Positions 35,256 to 43,882 of a DNA stretch of 50,463 nt are shown here, piece after piece. Position numbers and translations under genes: made by a program. Every line of letters begins with the position of its first letter. Position 1 is the stretch's first letter. The notes beneath the pieces are model-generated. The model was not told the DNA's origin and did not search any database. It was given only the letters and a program-made list of their open reading frames with translations. Source of the DNA: an uncultured Lachnospiraceae bacterium (GTDB lineage: Bacteria > Bacillota > Clostridia > Lachnospirales > Lachnospiraceae); contig CAJUDX010000018.1 in NCBI GenBank assembly GCA_910584785.1, positions 1-50,463 on the forward strand. Direction: 5' to 3'.

Positions 35256-36479
35256 TTACTGGCAGTTCTCCGTAATAAACGCCTTAATCTCATCCTGCTC
35301 TCTGCCAATTGCACTGTTTACAGTAATGGAACCATCCGAAATGCCTTTCTTCGCATCTTCCAGAGCCGCTTTTCCTTCCTCAGACAGAACACCGTCCAAA
35401 GCCGCGCCTTCAACAATCCCTACCGAACCGTCAGCCAGACCAACAATCTCATACTCGCCAAAAGGCAGGGTTCCATCGTCTAAGTACTGACCAATAACAT
35501 TATAAATTGCCGTTCCCACTTCCTTAATAACGGAAGTAGCAAAACGCTCCTGGATAGCCTTATCATCGGCATACAGCAGAGACTGGTCACTGTCTACGCC
35601 AAGAACATACTTTCCGGCTTCTGCGGAAGCATTGTGTACACCATTTCCAGAACCGCCTGCACAGGCAAAGATAACATTTGCACCGGCATCATTATACTGG
35701 GTCATCGACTGGGTCTTTGCTGTATCCGGGTCATTCCATGCGCCTACATAATTGTAAACAATCTTTACATCCGGCTTATAAGCCTTTGCACCCTGAATAT
35801 AACCCCACAGGTATTCCTGGATCGGAAGGGACTCGTCCATACCACCGACAAAACCAATAACATTCGATGCTTCCACATCGCCTGCGCCGTTCGCTGCAAT
35901 ATCCGCTGCTACAATACCGCCCAGATAAGCCGCCTGTGCTGTAGCAAAATCAACACCATAAACATTGCCGTTCTCGCACTGGTCAATTACATCCTCACTG
36001 ATAATGGTAAACGCAATCTCTGGATACTCATTCGAAACCTCAACCAGGTTATCTTTAAAATCGGAAGCCGTAATAATCAAATCTGCTCCAGCATCCGCTG
36101 CCTCATACATAGCCTGAAGATTTGCCTGAATATCTGCCGTCGTTTCCACAACATGAACATTTGCCCGATCTGCAAAATCAACAACTGCCCGATCCGAACC
36201 TTCAGCCATACTGTCCCAGTAAGACAAATCGCCACGGTCACGGATAAATACATAAATTTCCTTTAATTCCCCACTGTCAGCAGAATCCCCTGCATCCTCT
36301 TTTGCCTCTGCCTGGGTTTCTCCGCCAGCAGCATCAGCCTCGGTCTTATCTGCCGCCGGAGCTGCTGTCGTTTCTGCTGTTCCGCCGCCGCTGCTTGAAC
36401 CGCCGCCGCATCCGGTCAGCGCACCCGCAGTCATTACAACTGCCAATCCCAGGGCTGCAAATTTCTTCCAGTTTTTCAT
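35256..36479 (-). CDS. BMP family nucleoside-binding lipoprotein of an ABC transporter
   Basis: The 407-residue lipoprotein has a signal peptide with lipobox LTGC (Cys at about residue 24), a 45-residue low-complexity Ala/Glu/Asp linker, and a PnrA/BmpA-type solute-binding domain. Motifs include FIRDRGDLSYWDSMAEGSDRA near residue 80 and GVDSDQSLL near 295. Such proteins deliver purine and other nucleosides to NupOPQ-like transporters. The ATPase and permease genes lie upstream on the same strand. It also has its own promoter at 36588-36616, which would give extra binding protein. ATG 36479 follows AGGAGG. Confidence 0.92.
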   Translation of the reverse strand: MKNWKKFAALGLAVVMTAGALTGCGGGSSSGGGTAETTAAPAADKTEADAAGGETQAEAKEDAGDSADSGELKEIYVFIRDRGDLSYWDSMAEGSDRAVVDFADRANVHVVETTADIQANLQAMYEAADAGADLIITASDFKDNLVEVSNEYPEIAFTIISEDVIDQCENGNVYGVDFATAQAAYLGGIVAADIAANGAGDVEASNVIGFVGGMDESLPIQEYLWGYIQGAKAYKPDVKIVYNYVGAWNDPDTAKTQSMTQYNDAGANVIFACAGGSGNGVHNASAEAGKYVLGVDSDQSLLYADDKAIQERFATSVIKEVGTAIYNVIGQYLDDGTLPFGEYEIVGLADGSVGIVEGAALDGVLSEEGKAALEDAKKGISDGSITVNSAIGREQDEIKAFITENCQ

Positions 36480-36587
36480 GAATACATTTCCTCCTTAATA
36501 TAAAGATAAAATAGCTACTGACAGGCAAACCTGCCATCTATGGTGAACGCTCTCAGACTCTTTTCCATCCAAAAACGTCCTTCCCTA

Positions 36588-36616
36588 ATTCTAATCTTTT
36601 TCATCCCTTCTGACAA
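36588..36616 (-). promoter_or_regulatory. Internal promoter for the BMP lipoprotein gene
   Basis: TTGTCA (36616-36611) and TAGAAT (36593-36588) are 17 bp apart. The leader of about 100 nt contains a small GGCAGG-TTTG-CCTGTC hairpin (about 36520-36535). No known purine riboswitch consensus is visible. Confidence 0.6.
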
Positions 36617-36694
36617 GCACCTTTTACTGTCATTCACCCGCTGCTTCAAAAAAATGCATCTTGCTTCACCGCCCCAGGCCCCCTGTCATCATCC

Positions 36695-37279
36695 CTATTC
36701 CTTCTTCGCTTCCTCAGCTTCCTTCTTGCACATCTCATACAGCTTCAGCCGATAAGAATCATCATACTCATCCCAAAGCGGCATAACCTTGCTCGCCTCA
36801 TCCAGGAAGTAGAACACATCCCTTCCCATCGCCCTGCCCTTAATCGTGTGCATATCCACCGCATACTCCGGGATTTCCGGCACATACCCATTCTGAAATT
36901 CCTTCATAATAATATTCTTAATATGATCGGTAGACCTCTCCTTCTGGCACTTGCACAGATACCGGATAGCAAAAAGGAAAAAGATCGGTCGGTCTCCATC
37001 CATATAAGGGAACTCCTTGTGCAGATCATACATCGTCTTTACAAGCCCCGACGCTTCCGTATTTCCAAACCCAATATCCTCCACCGGAATCACCAAAAGC
37101 CGGTTCCACATCTTCTCCTCATGAAACGTCGATGTAATATAAAGCTCATACGCCATCCGCATCGCCAGATCCTCTTCCCCCCTGCGAATACACTTCTGCA
37201 TCGCCGAGATCACCAGATCCGCATCCAACCCATTCTTCGTTTTCGTTTTTGACCATGGATCATAATATTCCTGTTTCAT
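36695..37279 (-). CDS. RarA/MgsA C-terminal-domain-like protein without ATPase
   Basis: The 194-residue all-alpha protein resembles the region after the AAA+ module of RarA/MgsA. Matching blocks are ISAMQKCIRRGEEDLAMRMA near residues 25-44, WNRLLVIPVEDIGFGNTEA near 58-76 (compare SEDIGLA in RarA), and HTIKGRAMGRD near 143-153. The ATP-binding half is absent. It lies between the second permease and the BMP lipoprotein genes, oddly for a replication-repair domain. ATG 37279 follows AAGGAGGATTTTTT. Function is unknown; the domain match is by eye. Confidence 0.6.
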   Translation of the reverse strand: MKQEYYDPWSKTKTKNGLDADLVISAMQKCIRRGEEDLAMRMAYELYITSTFHEEKMWNRLLVIPVEDIGFGNTEASGLVKTMYDLHKEFPYMDGDRPIFFLFAIRYLCKCQKERSTDHIKNIIMKEFQNGYVPEIPEYAVDMHTIKGRAMGRDVFYFLDEASKVMPLWDEYDDSYRLKLYEMCKKEAEEAKKE

Positions 37280-37390
37280 AAAAAATCCTCCTTATAATTA
37301 CATTCAATTTACAACACCTGCAAACAACAAAACCAAATTTTCCGGCAGTCTACCAGCATGTCAAATTCCCCCTGGAGTGACCCCGCATCT

Positions 37391-38332
37391 CTAAGCCGCC
37401 TGCTGCATACTCGCCAGCTTCTCCTTCTTCCGTGCCGTCATCGTCCTAATCGCCTGAATAATCACCAACACCACGATAATAAACAAATAAGGAAATGCAT
37501 CAATCAGCTTCAGATCAATCTTACTGTAAAGCTGCAGATAAACCGTAATGGTATCCGAAAACCCATACAGCAGTGAACTCAGACACCCTATCACCGGATT
37601 CCCCTGGCTCATGGCATCCATCGCCAGCGACATATACCCTCTTCCTGCAACCATCCCCGTCGTAAAGGATTTCAGCGCCCCCATGGAAAGATACATCCCC
37701 CCAAACGAACACGCCACCCCGCAGATAGCCAGCGCCACAAACTGATGAAAGATAACATTCAGCCCCGCTGCCTTCGCCGCCGCAGGATTCTCCCCCACGG
37801 CCCGGATATTAATTCCCAATTTCGTCTTATAAAGCATCCATGATGTCACCGCCACAATCACCCATGCAATATACGTCACCAGATTATGCCCCGAAAGAAT
37901 CGTCCCAATCACCGGAATATTCTGCAGCACCGGAATATTCACCACCGGAAACGTAAGGCTCTTTAATGCACTCGAATTTGCCTTGCTCCCTGTCAGCATA
38001 ACCAGCACAAACACCGTCCCGCCCGTAGCAACCAGGTTCAGCGCCACACCGCAGGCATTCATTGCGCCCTTCATAATCAGCGCAAAATACCCGAACACAA
38101 AAGAAATCGCAATGCCCATAAGCACAGCCGTTATGCACCCCACCCAGAGATTCTGGGTAAAAGCACTCGCCACAACCCCCGTCAGGGCACAGATTAACAT
38201 CGTTCCCTCAATCGCCAGATTAAAGATCCCGGACTTCGTCATCATATTTGCCGCCAATGTCGCCAGCATAACCGGCGTGGTACTGGCAAGTACCGTCTTC
38301 CAGAAGGTCGGGGAAATGAAAAATTGCATCAT
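37391..38332 (-). CDS. ABC transporter permease, nucleoside type (second subunit)
   Basis: The 313-residue membrane protein belongs to the BPD_transp_2 family, with about eight to ten helices and the TKSGIFNLAIEGTMLICAL block near residues 32-50 that is typical of NupQ-like permeases. Its ATG overlaps the stop of the first permease by four bases. With the ATPase and BMP protein it forms a nucleoside importer. Confidence 0.92.
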   Translation of the reverse strand: MMQFFISPTFWKTVLASTTPVMLATLAANMMTKSGIFNLAIEGTMLICALTGVVASAFTQNLWVGCITAVLMGIAISFVFGYFALIMKGAMNACGVALNLVATGGTVFVLVMLTGSKANSSALKSLTFPVVNIPVLQNIPVIGTILSGHNLVTYIAWVIVAVTSWMLYKTKLGINIRAVGENPAAAKAAGLNVIFHQFVALAICGVACSFGGMYLSMGALKSFTTGMVAGRGYMSLAMDAMSQGNPVIGCLSSLLYGFSDTITVYLQLYSKIDLKLIDAFPYLFIIVVLVIIQAIRTMTARKKEKLASMQQAA

Positions 38333-39426
38333 GCCGCAGCACCTCCTTCCTCTGCTTCTGCCTGCTGCAGGGACAGCTTCTGATCATGGCGCTTCTTTAA
38401 GAAGTACAGGAAGCGCTGGGAAGCCACCAGCAGGATAATGATTCCCTGCAAAAAGGTTACAATCTCCGGATCCAGATCCGACGAACGCGACATAATCTCC
38501 GCACCGACGCGAAGGTAGGCAATAAAGAATGCCGTTATCGGAATAAACACCGGATTTCCGTTTGCCAGCATGTAAATCAGCAGACCATCCCAAACATAGT
38601 TCGTCTGGGTCTGCCACTGGAAACGTTTGTACACACCAACCATCTCAATCGCTCCGCCCATTCCGGCAATCGCCCCGCCGATAAACTGTGCCATAAGGAT
38701 GATAAAACTTGTGCGAAGCCCTGAAGTTTTGGCAAAAGCAGGGTTGCTTCCCGTCACCCGAACCTTATAGCCAAAGGAGGTCTTGTTCATCAAAAAGATA
38801 ACAAAAATCGTAACCACGATAACGATAACAAATCCGTAGTGCAGAGAAGTCCCCTTAATCATAGTGCCAAGCCTTGCGTCATCCGGGAATTTATAACTTC
38901 CCCAGCTTCCGCTCTTCTCCAGGAAAAAGGAACTGATAATAGACAAACCAAAATAATAGAAAATCGAGTTTGCCATAATTGCCAGAACAACCGGATTTAC
39001 CCTGGTGTATTTATTCACGATAACCGGCAGCATGGAGATCAGCCCGCCCACCACGGCTGCCGCGGCAATCAGGGCAAACTGATGAATAATATTCGGCAGA
39101 GGCCAGGAAATCGCTATCGCTGTGGCTACCACTGCCCCCATGTAAAAGGACGCATCTGAACTGATGTTAAAGATACCGCTTTTTAAACACAGGGTAAGGC
39201 CCAGGCCCGTAAAGACCAGAGGGATTCCCCGGACAATAACATTAAAAAAGCTTCGTTTTGTTTCCAGCGGCCCGGTCATCAGCTTCTGGATTGCCACCCC
39301 CGGCATCTCGCTGACGAAGAGGATGATCACAAACACGATAAGCAGCGAAAGAAGCAGGGCTGCCGCAATTCGGATCGCGCTGAAATAATCCATGATATCA
39401 AATTTTTTCTGATTCTTTTTTTCCAT
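38329..39426 (-). CDS. ABC transporter permease, nucleoside type (first subunit)
   Basis: The 365-residue BPD_transp_2 permease has a cytoplasmic N-terminus (MEKKNQKKFDIMDYF), a long first extracytoplasmic loop, and LTLCLKSGIFNISSDASFYMG near residues 78-98. It resembles NupP. It starts three bases after the ATPase stop and overlaps the next permease by four bases. Confidence 0.92.
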   Translation of the reverse strand: MEKKNQKKFDIMDYFSAIRIAAALLLSLLIVFVIILFVSEMPGVAIQKLMTGPLETKRSFFNVIVRGIPLVFTGLGLTLCLKSGIFNISSDASFYMGAVVATAIAISWPLPNIIHQFALIAAAAVVGGLISMLPVIVNKYTRVNPVVLAIMANSIFYYFGLSIISSFFLEKSGSWGSYKFPDDARLGTMIKGTSLHYGFVIVIVVTIFVIFLMNKTSFGYKVRVTGSNPAFAKTSGLRTSFIILMAQFIGGAIAGMGGAIEMVGVYKRFQWQTQTNYVWDGLLIYMLANGNPVFIPITAFFIAYLRVGAEIMSRSSDLDPEIVTFLQGIIILLVASQRFLYFLKKRHDQKLSLQQAEAEEGGAAA

Positions 39427-39429
39427 GCT

Positions 39430-40962
39430 TTACCCCAACCCTTCCTGCTTTTTTAACCCCAGCATATAGAGGCCAAGTTCCTGCTCAGTAACCTTAGGCG
39501 CATTGCTCAGTATTCCGGCAATTTTCCCCTTATGCATAATGATAATGCGGTCACTTAAGGAAATCAGCTCGTTTAAGTCTGCCGATACCAGAAGGATCGC
39601 CTTGTTATCACTGCGCATCTCCAGAATCTTTGAATGGATAAAGGAGATTGCCCCGACATCGACACCTCGTGTCGGCTGGTTTAAGATCAGCAGGTCGCTG
39701 TTCGCCTTAAACTCGCGGGCAACGATAACCTTCTGGATATTTCCTCCCGAAAGACTGCCGATGGACTGGTTTTCATCCTTCGTCTTGACATTGAACTCCA
39801 CAATCTGGTTTTTGCAAAATTCCTTGATTTTCGACTTCTGGATCATTCCGGTTTTATTCGCAAAGCTGTCAATATTGGAAACCGTCAGATTCTCCTGCAC
39901 TGACATCTCCGGCGCACAGCCGTCTAACATACGGTCTTCCGGCACATGGGACATGCCCAGCTTGCGGATATTGGTAATGGATTCCCTGGTAATATCATGC
40001 CCGTTTAAAAAGACCTTTCCATCAATAGCCGCCATATTTCCGGTAATAATGGAAATCATCTCGCTCTGTCCGTTTCCTTCCACACCGGCAACTCCAACGA
40101 TCTCGCCGCGACTGACCTTAAAGCTTACGCCGGAAAGCTTGGGAATCTTAAACTTGTCCACATACTTTAAGTTTTCCACCCGCAGTACTTCTTCGCCAAG
40201 TTTAACCTCCTCCTTATCATACTCGAAGGAAATCTCCCGCCCAACCATAAGATTGGAAATATCCTCCTCGGTTACGTCTTTGGTTAAATATGTACCCTTG
40301 GTCACGCCGCCCTTGAGCACGGTAATGCGGTCGCTGATGCGTTTTACCTCATTCAGCTTGTGGGAAATAAAGATCATGGTCATTCCCCGTTTTTTCAGCT
40401 CCAGAAGCCGCTCAAACAACTCCTCCGTTTCCTGCGGTGTCAGCACTGCCGTCGGTTCATCCAGGATAATCAGCTTTGCGCTGCGGTAGAGAATCTTTAA
40501 AATCTCCAGTTTCTGCTTCATCCCCACACTCATATCGCGCACGCGCCGGGAGGCATCAATCTCAAAATTATACTTCTGAGCCACTTCATTGGTAATCTCG
40601 ATATCTCTCTTCCGGTTAGTGATAAAACTGGTTTTTTCCAGACCCAGCATCATATTCTCCGCCCCGGTTAAGGAATCCACCAGCATAAAGTGCTGATGCA
40701 CCATACCGATACCGTGTTCAATGGCCTCTTTACTGGAAGAAAGCTTTAATTCCTCCCCATTTAAGTAGATATGACCCGAAGTGACATCCTCCAGCCCGTA
40801 AAGCATCTTCATCAGCGTACTCTTCCCCGCCCCATTCTCGCCAACCAGGGCGTGGATCTCCCCCTCATCCACCGTGAAATTTACGTTGTGGTTTGCCAAA
40901 ACACCGCCCTCGTAAATTTTTGTCACGTCTTTGACTTCAAGCAAATGTCCCATCTGTTGCAC
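39430..40962 (-). CDS. Nucleoside ABC transporter ATP-binding protein (two ATPase domains)
   Basis: The 510-residue protein is a double ATPase. Domain 1 (about residues 6-240) has Walker A GENGAGKST, a weak signature MSVGMKQK and LIILDEPTAVL. Domain 2 (about 260-500) has a degenerate Walker A GVEGNGQSE and a good LSGGNIQKV signature. This asymmetry is usual in the NupO/RbsA group. I keep GTG 40962, because AAGGGGGAAAC lies just before it; an ATG three codons later is an alternative start. Permeases follow directly. Confidence 0.94.
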   Translation of the reverse strand: MQQMGHLLEVKDVTKIYEGGVLANHNVNFTVDEGEIHALVGENGAGKSTLMKMLYGLEDVTSGHIYLNGEELKLSSSKEAIEHGIGMVHQHFMLVDSLTGAENMMLGLEKTSFITNRKRDIEITNEVAQKYNFEIDASRRVRDMSVGMKQKLEILKILYRSAKLIILDEPTAVLTPQETEELFERLLELKKRGMTMIFISHKLNEVKRISDRITVLKGGVTKGTYLTKDVTEEDISNLMVGREISFEYDKEEVKLGEEVLRVENLKYVDKFKIPKLSGVSFKVSRGEIVGVAGVEGNGQSEMISIITGNMAAIDGKVFLNGHDITRESITNIRKLGMSHVPEDRMLDGCAPEMSVQENLTVSNIDSFANKTGMIQKSKIKEFCKNQIVEFNVKTKDENQSIGSLSGGNIQKVIVAREFKANSDLLILNQPTRGVDVGAISFIHSKILEMRSDNKAILLVSADLNELISLSDRIIIMHKGKIAGILSNAPKVTEQELGLYMLGLKKQEGLG

Positions 40963-41071
40963 GTTTCCCCCTTTCTCTTATCCGTTTCCCTTTCCTTACT
41001 GCCGTTTGCCTACGTTCACGATAACCGGAACCGGTCAGTCCCTGCGCAGAACTGCATCAGCAAAATCCTCT

Positions 41072-42562
41072 CTATGCCTTCCTCACTTCTCTCTCAAAAA
41101 TACGAAGTCCCTTGCTCGCCCCGCTTCCGAGAATCGTGGAATTGCCGATACACCGCTCACCTGCATCGTATTTTTCAATATCCGAGCGCTTCACCAGATA
41201 GCCTGTTATCCGAACCACATCGGAGGTATCAGAATAGAAAGAAAAATACCGCATTCCCTGTCCGAATGCCCCGCGGATAATATCCAGCACCGCCTGCGGA
41301 TTCTTCTTCGTCGTTTCCTCAAAGGGGAAGAGTTCCCCAATCCCGGCTGCAAAGTGCTTTTGTGTCTTTGCCGTAAATAAAAGGTGCTGCGGCAGAGGCG
41401 GCTCCTCGCCTACCGGAACCCTGGTGTTGGGTGTTACGCCCCAGTCAGTGGAAATCCCCACCTGACCGTGAAGGGCAAATTTTCCGTATTTCGGCTGATA
41501 AGCTTCCACCTGGGCGTGAATACGATCCAGAACATCCAGCGCAAAGCTTTCTGCTTCTTTTCCGTGACCGTACCGCTCTTCTGGTTTCGTCAGGTTTAAT
41601 ACCTGGTTCACACACTCGGCAAGACCTACCATACCAAACATCCCGACGAAGCGATCCTTGTGGATTAATCCTTCTTCCGCCAGGAAGGTATATTCCAGAA
41701 AATGCCCATCCTCAAAGATAAAGCTGTCCCGCTTATCCATCTGCTCGCACTGTGCCGCCACGGCTCTTGGCAGAAGGTCATTGAGAAACTCCTCTTTACT
41801 TTTTGCCAGATCCGCAAGCTTCTTTAAGTTCAAACGGCCCAGGGTAAGTCCGCCGCCGCCCACAGGAAGAGCATTGTAGCAGCTGACAATCGCATAGTTG
41901 CTGCCCCAGTCCGCGGAATACATGGCATCATTGACAAAACTGGGCTTTGCCGTCACCAGCCCGGTTTCAATCGCTTTCAGGGCAAAATCATCCGGGGTGT
42001 GCTCATTATAAATCATGGACATATTGGGGGTCGGCCTCTGCATCTCGGCAGACAGTTCCAGGATAATCCTTCCTGCCTTCGTGTCATACGGCCCGATATT
42101 GGCATGGCAGAAGGAATCGCTGACCACCCGATCCACATGGGTTAAAAACAGCTTAATGGCATGTCTTGCTTCTTCCTCGTCCTTAACAAACGGTTCCAGC
42201 AGCCGGTCAATATGTCCGATGTACACCGGGCCTGCAATCACCGAAGGAACGAAGTGATACAGAATCGTCAGATTCGACACGGCGTCCCAGATATCCTTTG
42301 GCGGCTCCAGCATTAAAAACTTGCTCCCCTGCTTCATAAACAAGTCATAATCCGGCAGCACATATCTCGGACGGTAGGGAGCATTCCCCTCCCCCATATC
42401 GAAAACCACTTCTTTTTCCACAAACCACTGGGCATCCTCACTGAGAGACACCGGGTCGGGAAGGTTCTCCGCCGCCTTTGCCAACTCAATCAGTCTCTGT
42501 GGATATGTAAGCTTCGGGTCGGCAATAATCTCCTTAATCCTTGCTTCCATATTTTCTGTCAT
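41072..42562 (-). CDS. yjjI: YjjI family glycyl radical enzyme
   Basis: The 496-residue protein matches the YjjI/DUF3029 glycyl radical family. Features include a pyruvate-formate-lyase-like barrel, a mid-protein SCYNALPVGGGGLTLGRLNL block near residues 227-246, and the C-terminal radical-loop sequence VRITGYLVKRSDIEKY near residues 450-465. There the Gly of RITGY would carry the radical. An activating radical-SAM partner (YjjW) is not in the window. The reaction is unknown. In E. coli yjjI and yjjW lie beside the deoCABD cluster; here the gene heads a nucleoside ABC operon opposite deoD. ATG 42562 follows AAAGAGG. Confidence 0.9.
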   Translation of the reverse strand: MTENMEARIKEIIADPKLTYPQRLIELAKAAENLPDPVSLSEDAQWFVEKEVVFDMGEGNAPYRPRYVLPDYDLFMKQGSKFLMLEPPKDIWDAVSNLTILYHFVPSVIAGPVYIGHIDRLLEPFVKDEEEARHAIKLFLTHVDRVVSDSFCHANIGPYDTKAGRIILELSAEMQRPTPNMSMIYNEHTPDDFALKAIETGLVTAKPSFVNDAMYSADWGSNYAIVSCYNALPVGGGGLTLGRLNLKKLADLAKSKEEFLNDLLPRAVAAQCEQMDKRDSFIFEDGHFLEYTFLAEEGLIHKDRFVGMFGMVGLAECVNQVLNLTKPEERYGHGKEAESFALDVLDRIHAQVEAYQPKYGKFALHGQVGISTDWGVTPNTRVPVGEEPPLPQHLLFTAKTQKHFAAGIGELFPFEETTKKNPQAVLDIIRGAFGQGMRYFSFYSDTSDVVRITGYLVKRSDIEKYDAGERCIGNSTILGSGASKGLRIFEREVRKA

Positions 42563-42619
42563 TCTATCAACCTCTTTCTTTTATTATTCGGATTTCTTCT
42601 TTTCATCATCTTAATACTT

Positions 42620-43666
42620 TTACCCGCTGGCTCTGTTTGCCACGCTGTCAGAACAGCAAATGCTCTCACTTCCCCGCCTTATGGTTCTCGTCCCCAGAAT
42701 CATCTTCCTGCGGATCTTAGCTTTTCCAGTCCCGTTAATCCGCAGATACAGCAAATCACAGGCATTTTCCCCAAGCTCCCGGATCGGCTGCTCCATTGCC
42801 GTTACCGGGCACCCCAAAAAATCCACCAGAGAAATATCATCAAAGCCCACAAGCCCGACATCTCTTCCCAAAACCATATGCTGCTCGTTCAGATAGCGGA
42901 AACAACCCAACGTAATGGAGCTGCACGAAGACAGCACCGCGGTCGGCGGCTTGGGCAGCGAAAAAAACTTCTGACACGCTTCATAACCGCTCTGCTCATC
43001 GAACTGCCCCGCATACTGATACTCTTCCATTAGCGGAATTTCCCTGTCTCTTAGACATTGTATATAACCATCTTTGCGCTGCTCTCCTTCTTTTGCCACT
43101 TCCGGGCAGGAAATAAATGCAATACGATGGTGTCCCTCTTCGAACAGTAATGTAGCGCCGTCATAAATGATCTTTTTATTATCCAGACATACACAATCGA
43201 AATCTTCTTTATATAAATCCCAGTCTAAAAGAACAACAGGAATCTCCTCTTTCTCTGCTTTTTTCAACAGCTCAACCGTTTTCTCCTCAGATCCCATCAC
43301 CGGCAAAAATAAAATCCCCTTTACCCGATGCTCAATGGCCTGGGAAATTGCGACCATCTCCCGTTTTACATCTGCCCCTGTATGATAGAGAAGGATACTG
43401 TCATTTTGCTGTACTGCCCTTTCCTCGATCGCATTGATCAATTTTAACGAAAAAGAAGAAGGGCGCTCAGACATTATCACCGCAATCATCGAACTATCAT
43501 TACAAATCAGACTTCTGGCCGCTGCATTCGGTCGGAATCCCTGCGCAGCGATTACCTCTTCCACACGCCTGCGTGTTTCTTCTTTTACATAGCCCTTTTG
43601 ATTGATGACCCGCGATACCGTTGCGATAGAAACTCCCGCCAGCCTTGCAATATCGTTAATCGTCAT
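42620..43666 (-). CDS. LacI-family regulator of the nucleoside/YjjI operon
   Basis: The 348-residue protein has a LacI helix-turn-helix (MTINDIARLAGVSIATVSRV, residues 1-20), a hinge to about 60 and a sugar-binding-type effector domain (GLVGFDDISLVDFLGCPVTA near residue 283). The tail after residue 325 is divergent. It lies first in the - strand gene set, 57 bases before yjjI. A perfect palindrome in its own promoter region suggests autoregulation and control of the operon. A nucleoside or deoxyribose derivative is the likely effector, by context. Confidence 0.9.
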   Translation of the reverse strand: MTINDIARLAGVSIATVSRVINQKGYVKEETRRRVEEVIAAQGFRPNAAARSLICNDSSMIAVIMSERPSSFSLKLINAIEERAVQQNDSILLYHTGADVKREMVAISQAIEHRVKGILFLPVMGSEEKTVELLKKAEKEEIPVVLLDWDLYKEDFDCVCLDNKKIIYDGATLLFEEGHHRIAFISCPEVAKEGEQRKDGYIQCLRDREIPLMEEYQYAGQFDEQSGYEACQKFFSLPKPPTAVLSSCSSITLGCFRYLNEQHMVLGRDVGLVGFDDISLVDFLGCPVTAMEQPIRELGENACDLLYLRINGTGKAKIRRKMILGTRTIRRGSESICCSDSVANRASG

Positions 43667-43734
43667 GCCTGTTTCCCTTCAATAGAAATCAAAAGCTTAC
43701 TGTTAACTCCCCCTATAGGGTACCTTCCAGCTTC

Positions 43735-43791
43735 TGTAAACGTTTACACATTGAATACATAAATGTTAGCATATTCAGGAAAAAAAATCAA
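43735..43791 (-). promoter_or_regulatory. Promoter and LacI-type operator of the lacI-yjjI-transporter operon
   Basis: TTGATT (43791-43786) and TAACAT (43768-43763) are 17 bp apart on the - strand. The perfect 14-bp palindrome TGTAAACGTTTACA (43735-43748) begins 14 bases after the -10, just inside the transcript. That is a standard LacI/CcpA-like operator position; CcpA itself is an alternative binder. Confidence 0.65.
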
Positions 43792-43882
43792 CTCTTTTCT
43801 GCCATTTTCTACAAATTCCTTTCATAAACACATCGGACAATTGGTAAATTTTTCATCATTTGCTCAGGTACACAGTAAGCCA

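Noticed and set aside
39503..40489. A 328-codon + strand frame opposite the ABC ATPase gene
   Set aside because: The - strand frame has full Walker and signature motifs; the opposite frame has none and no ribosome site.
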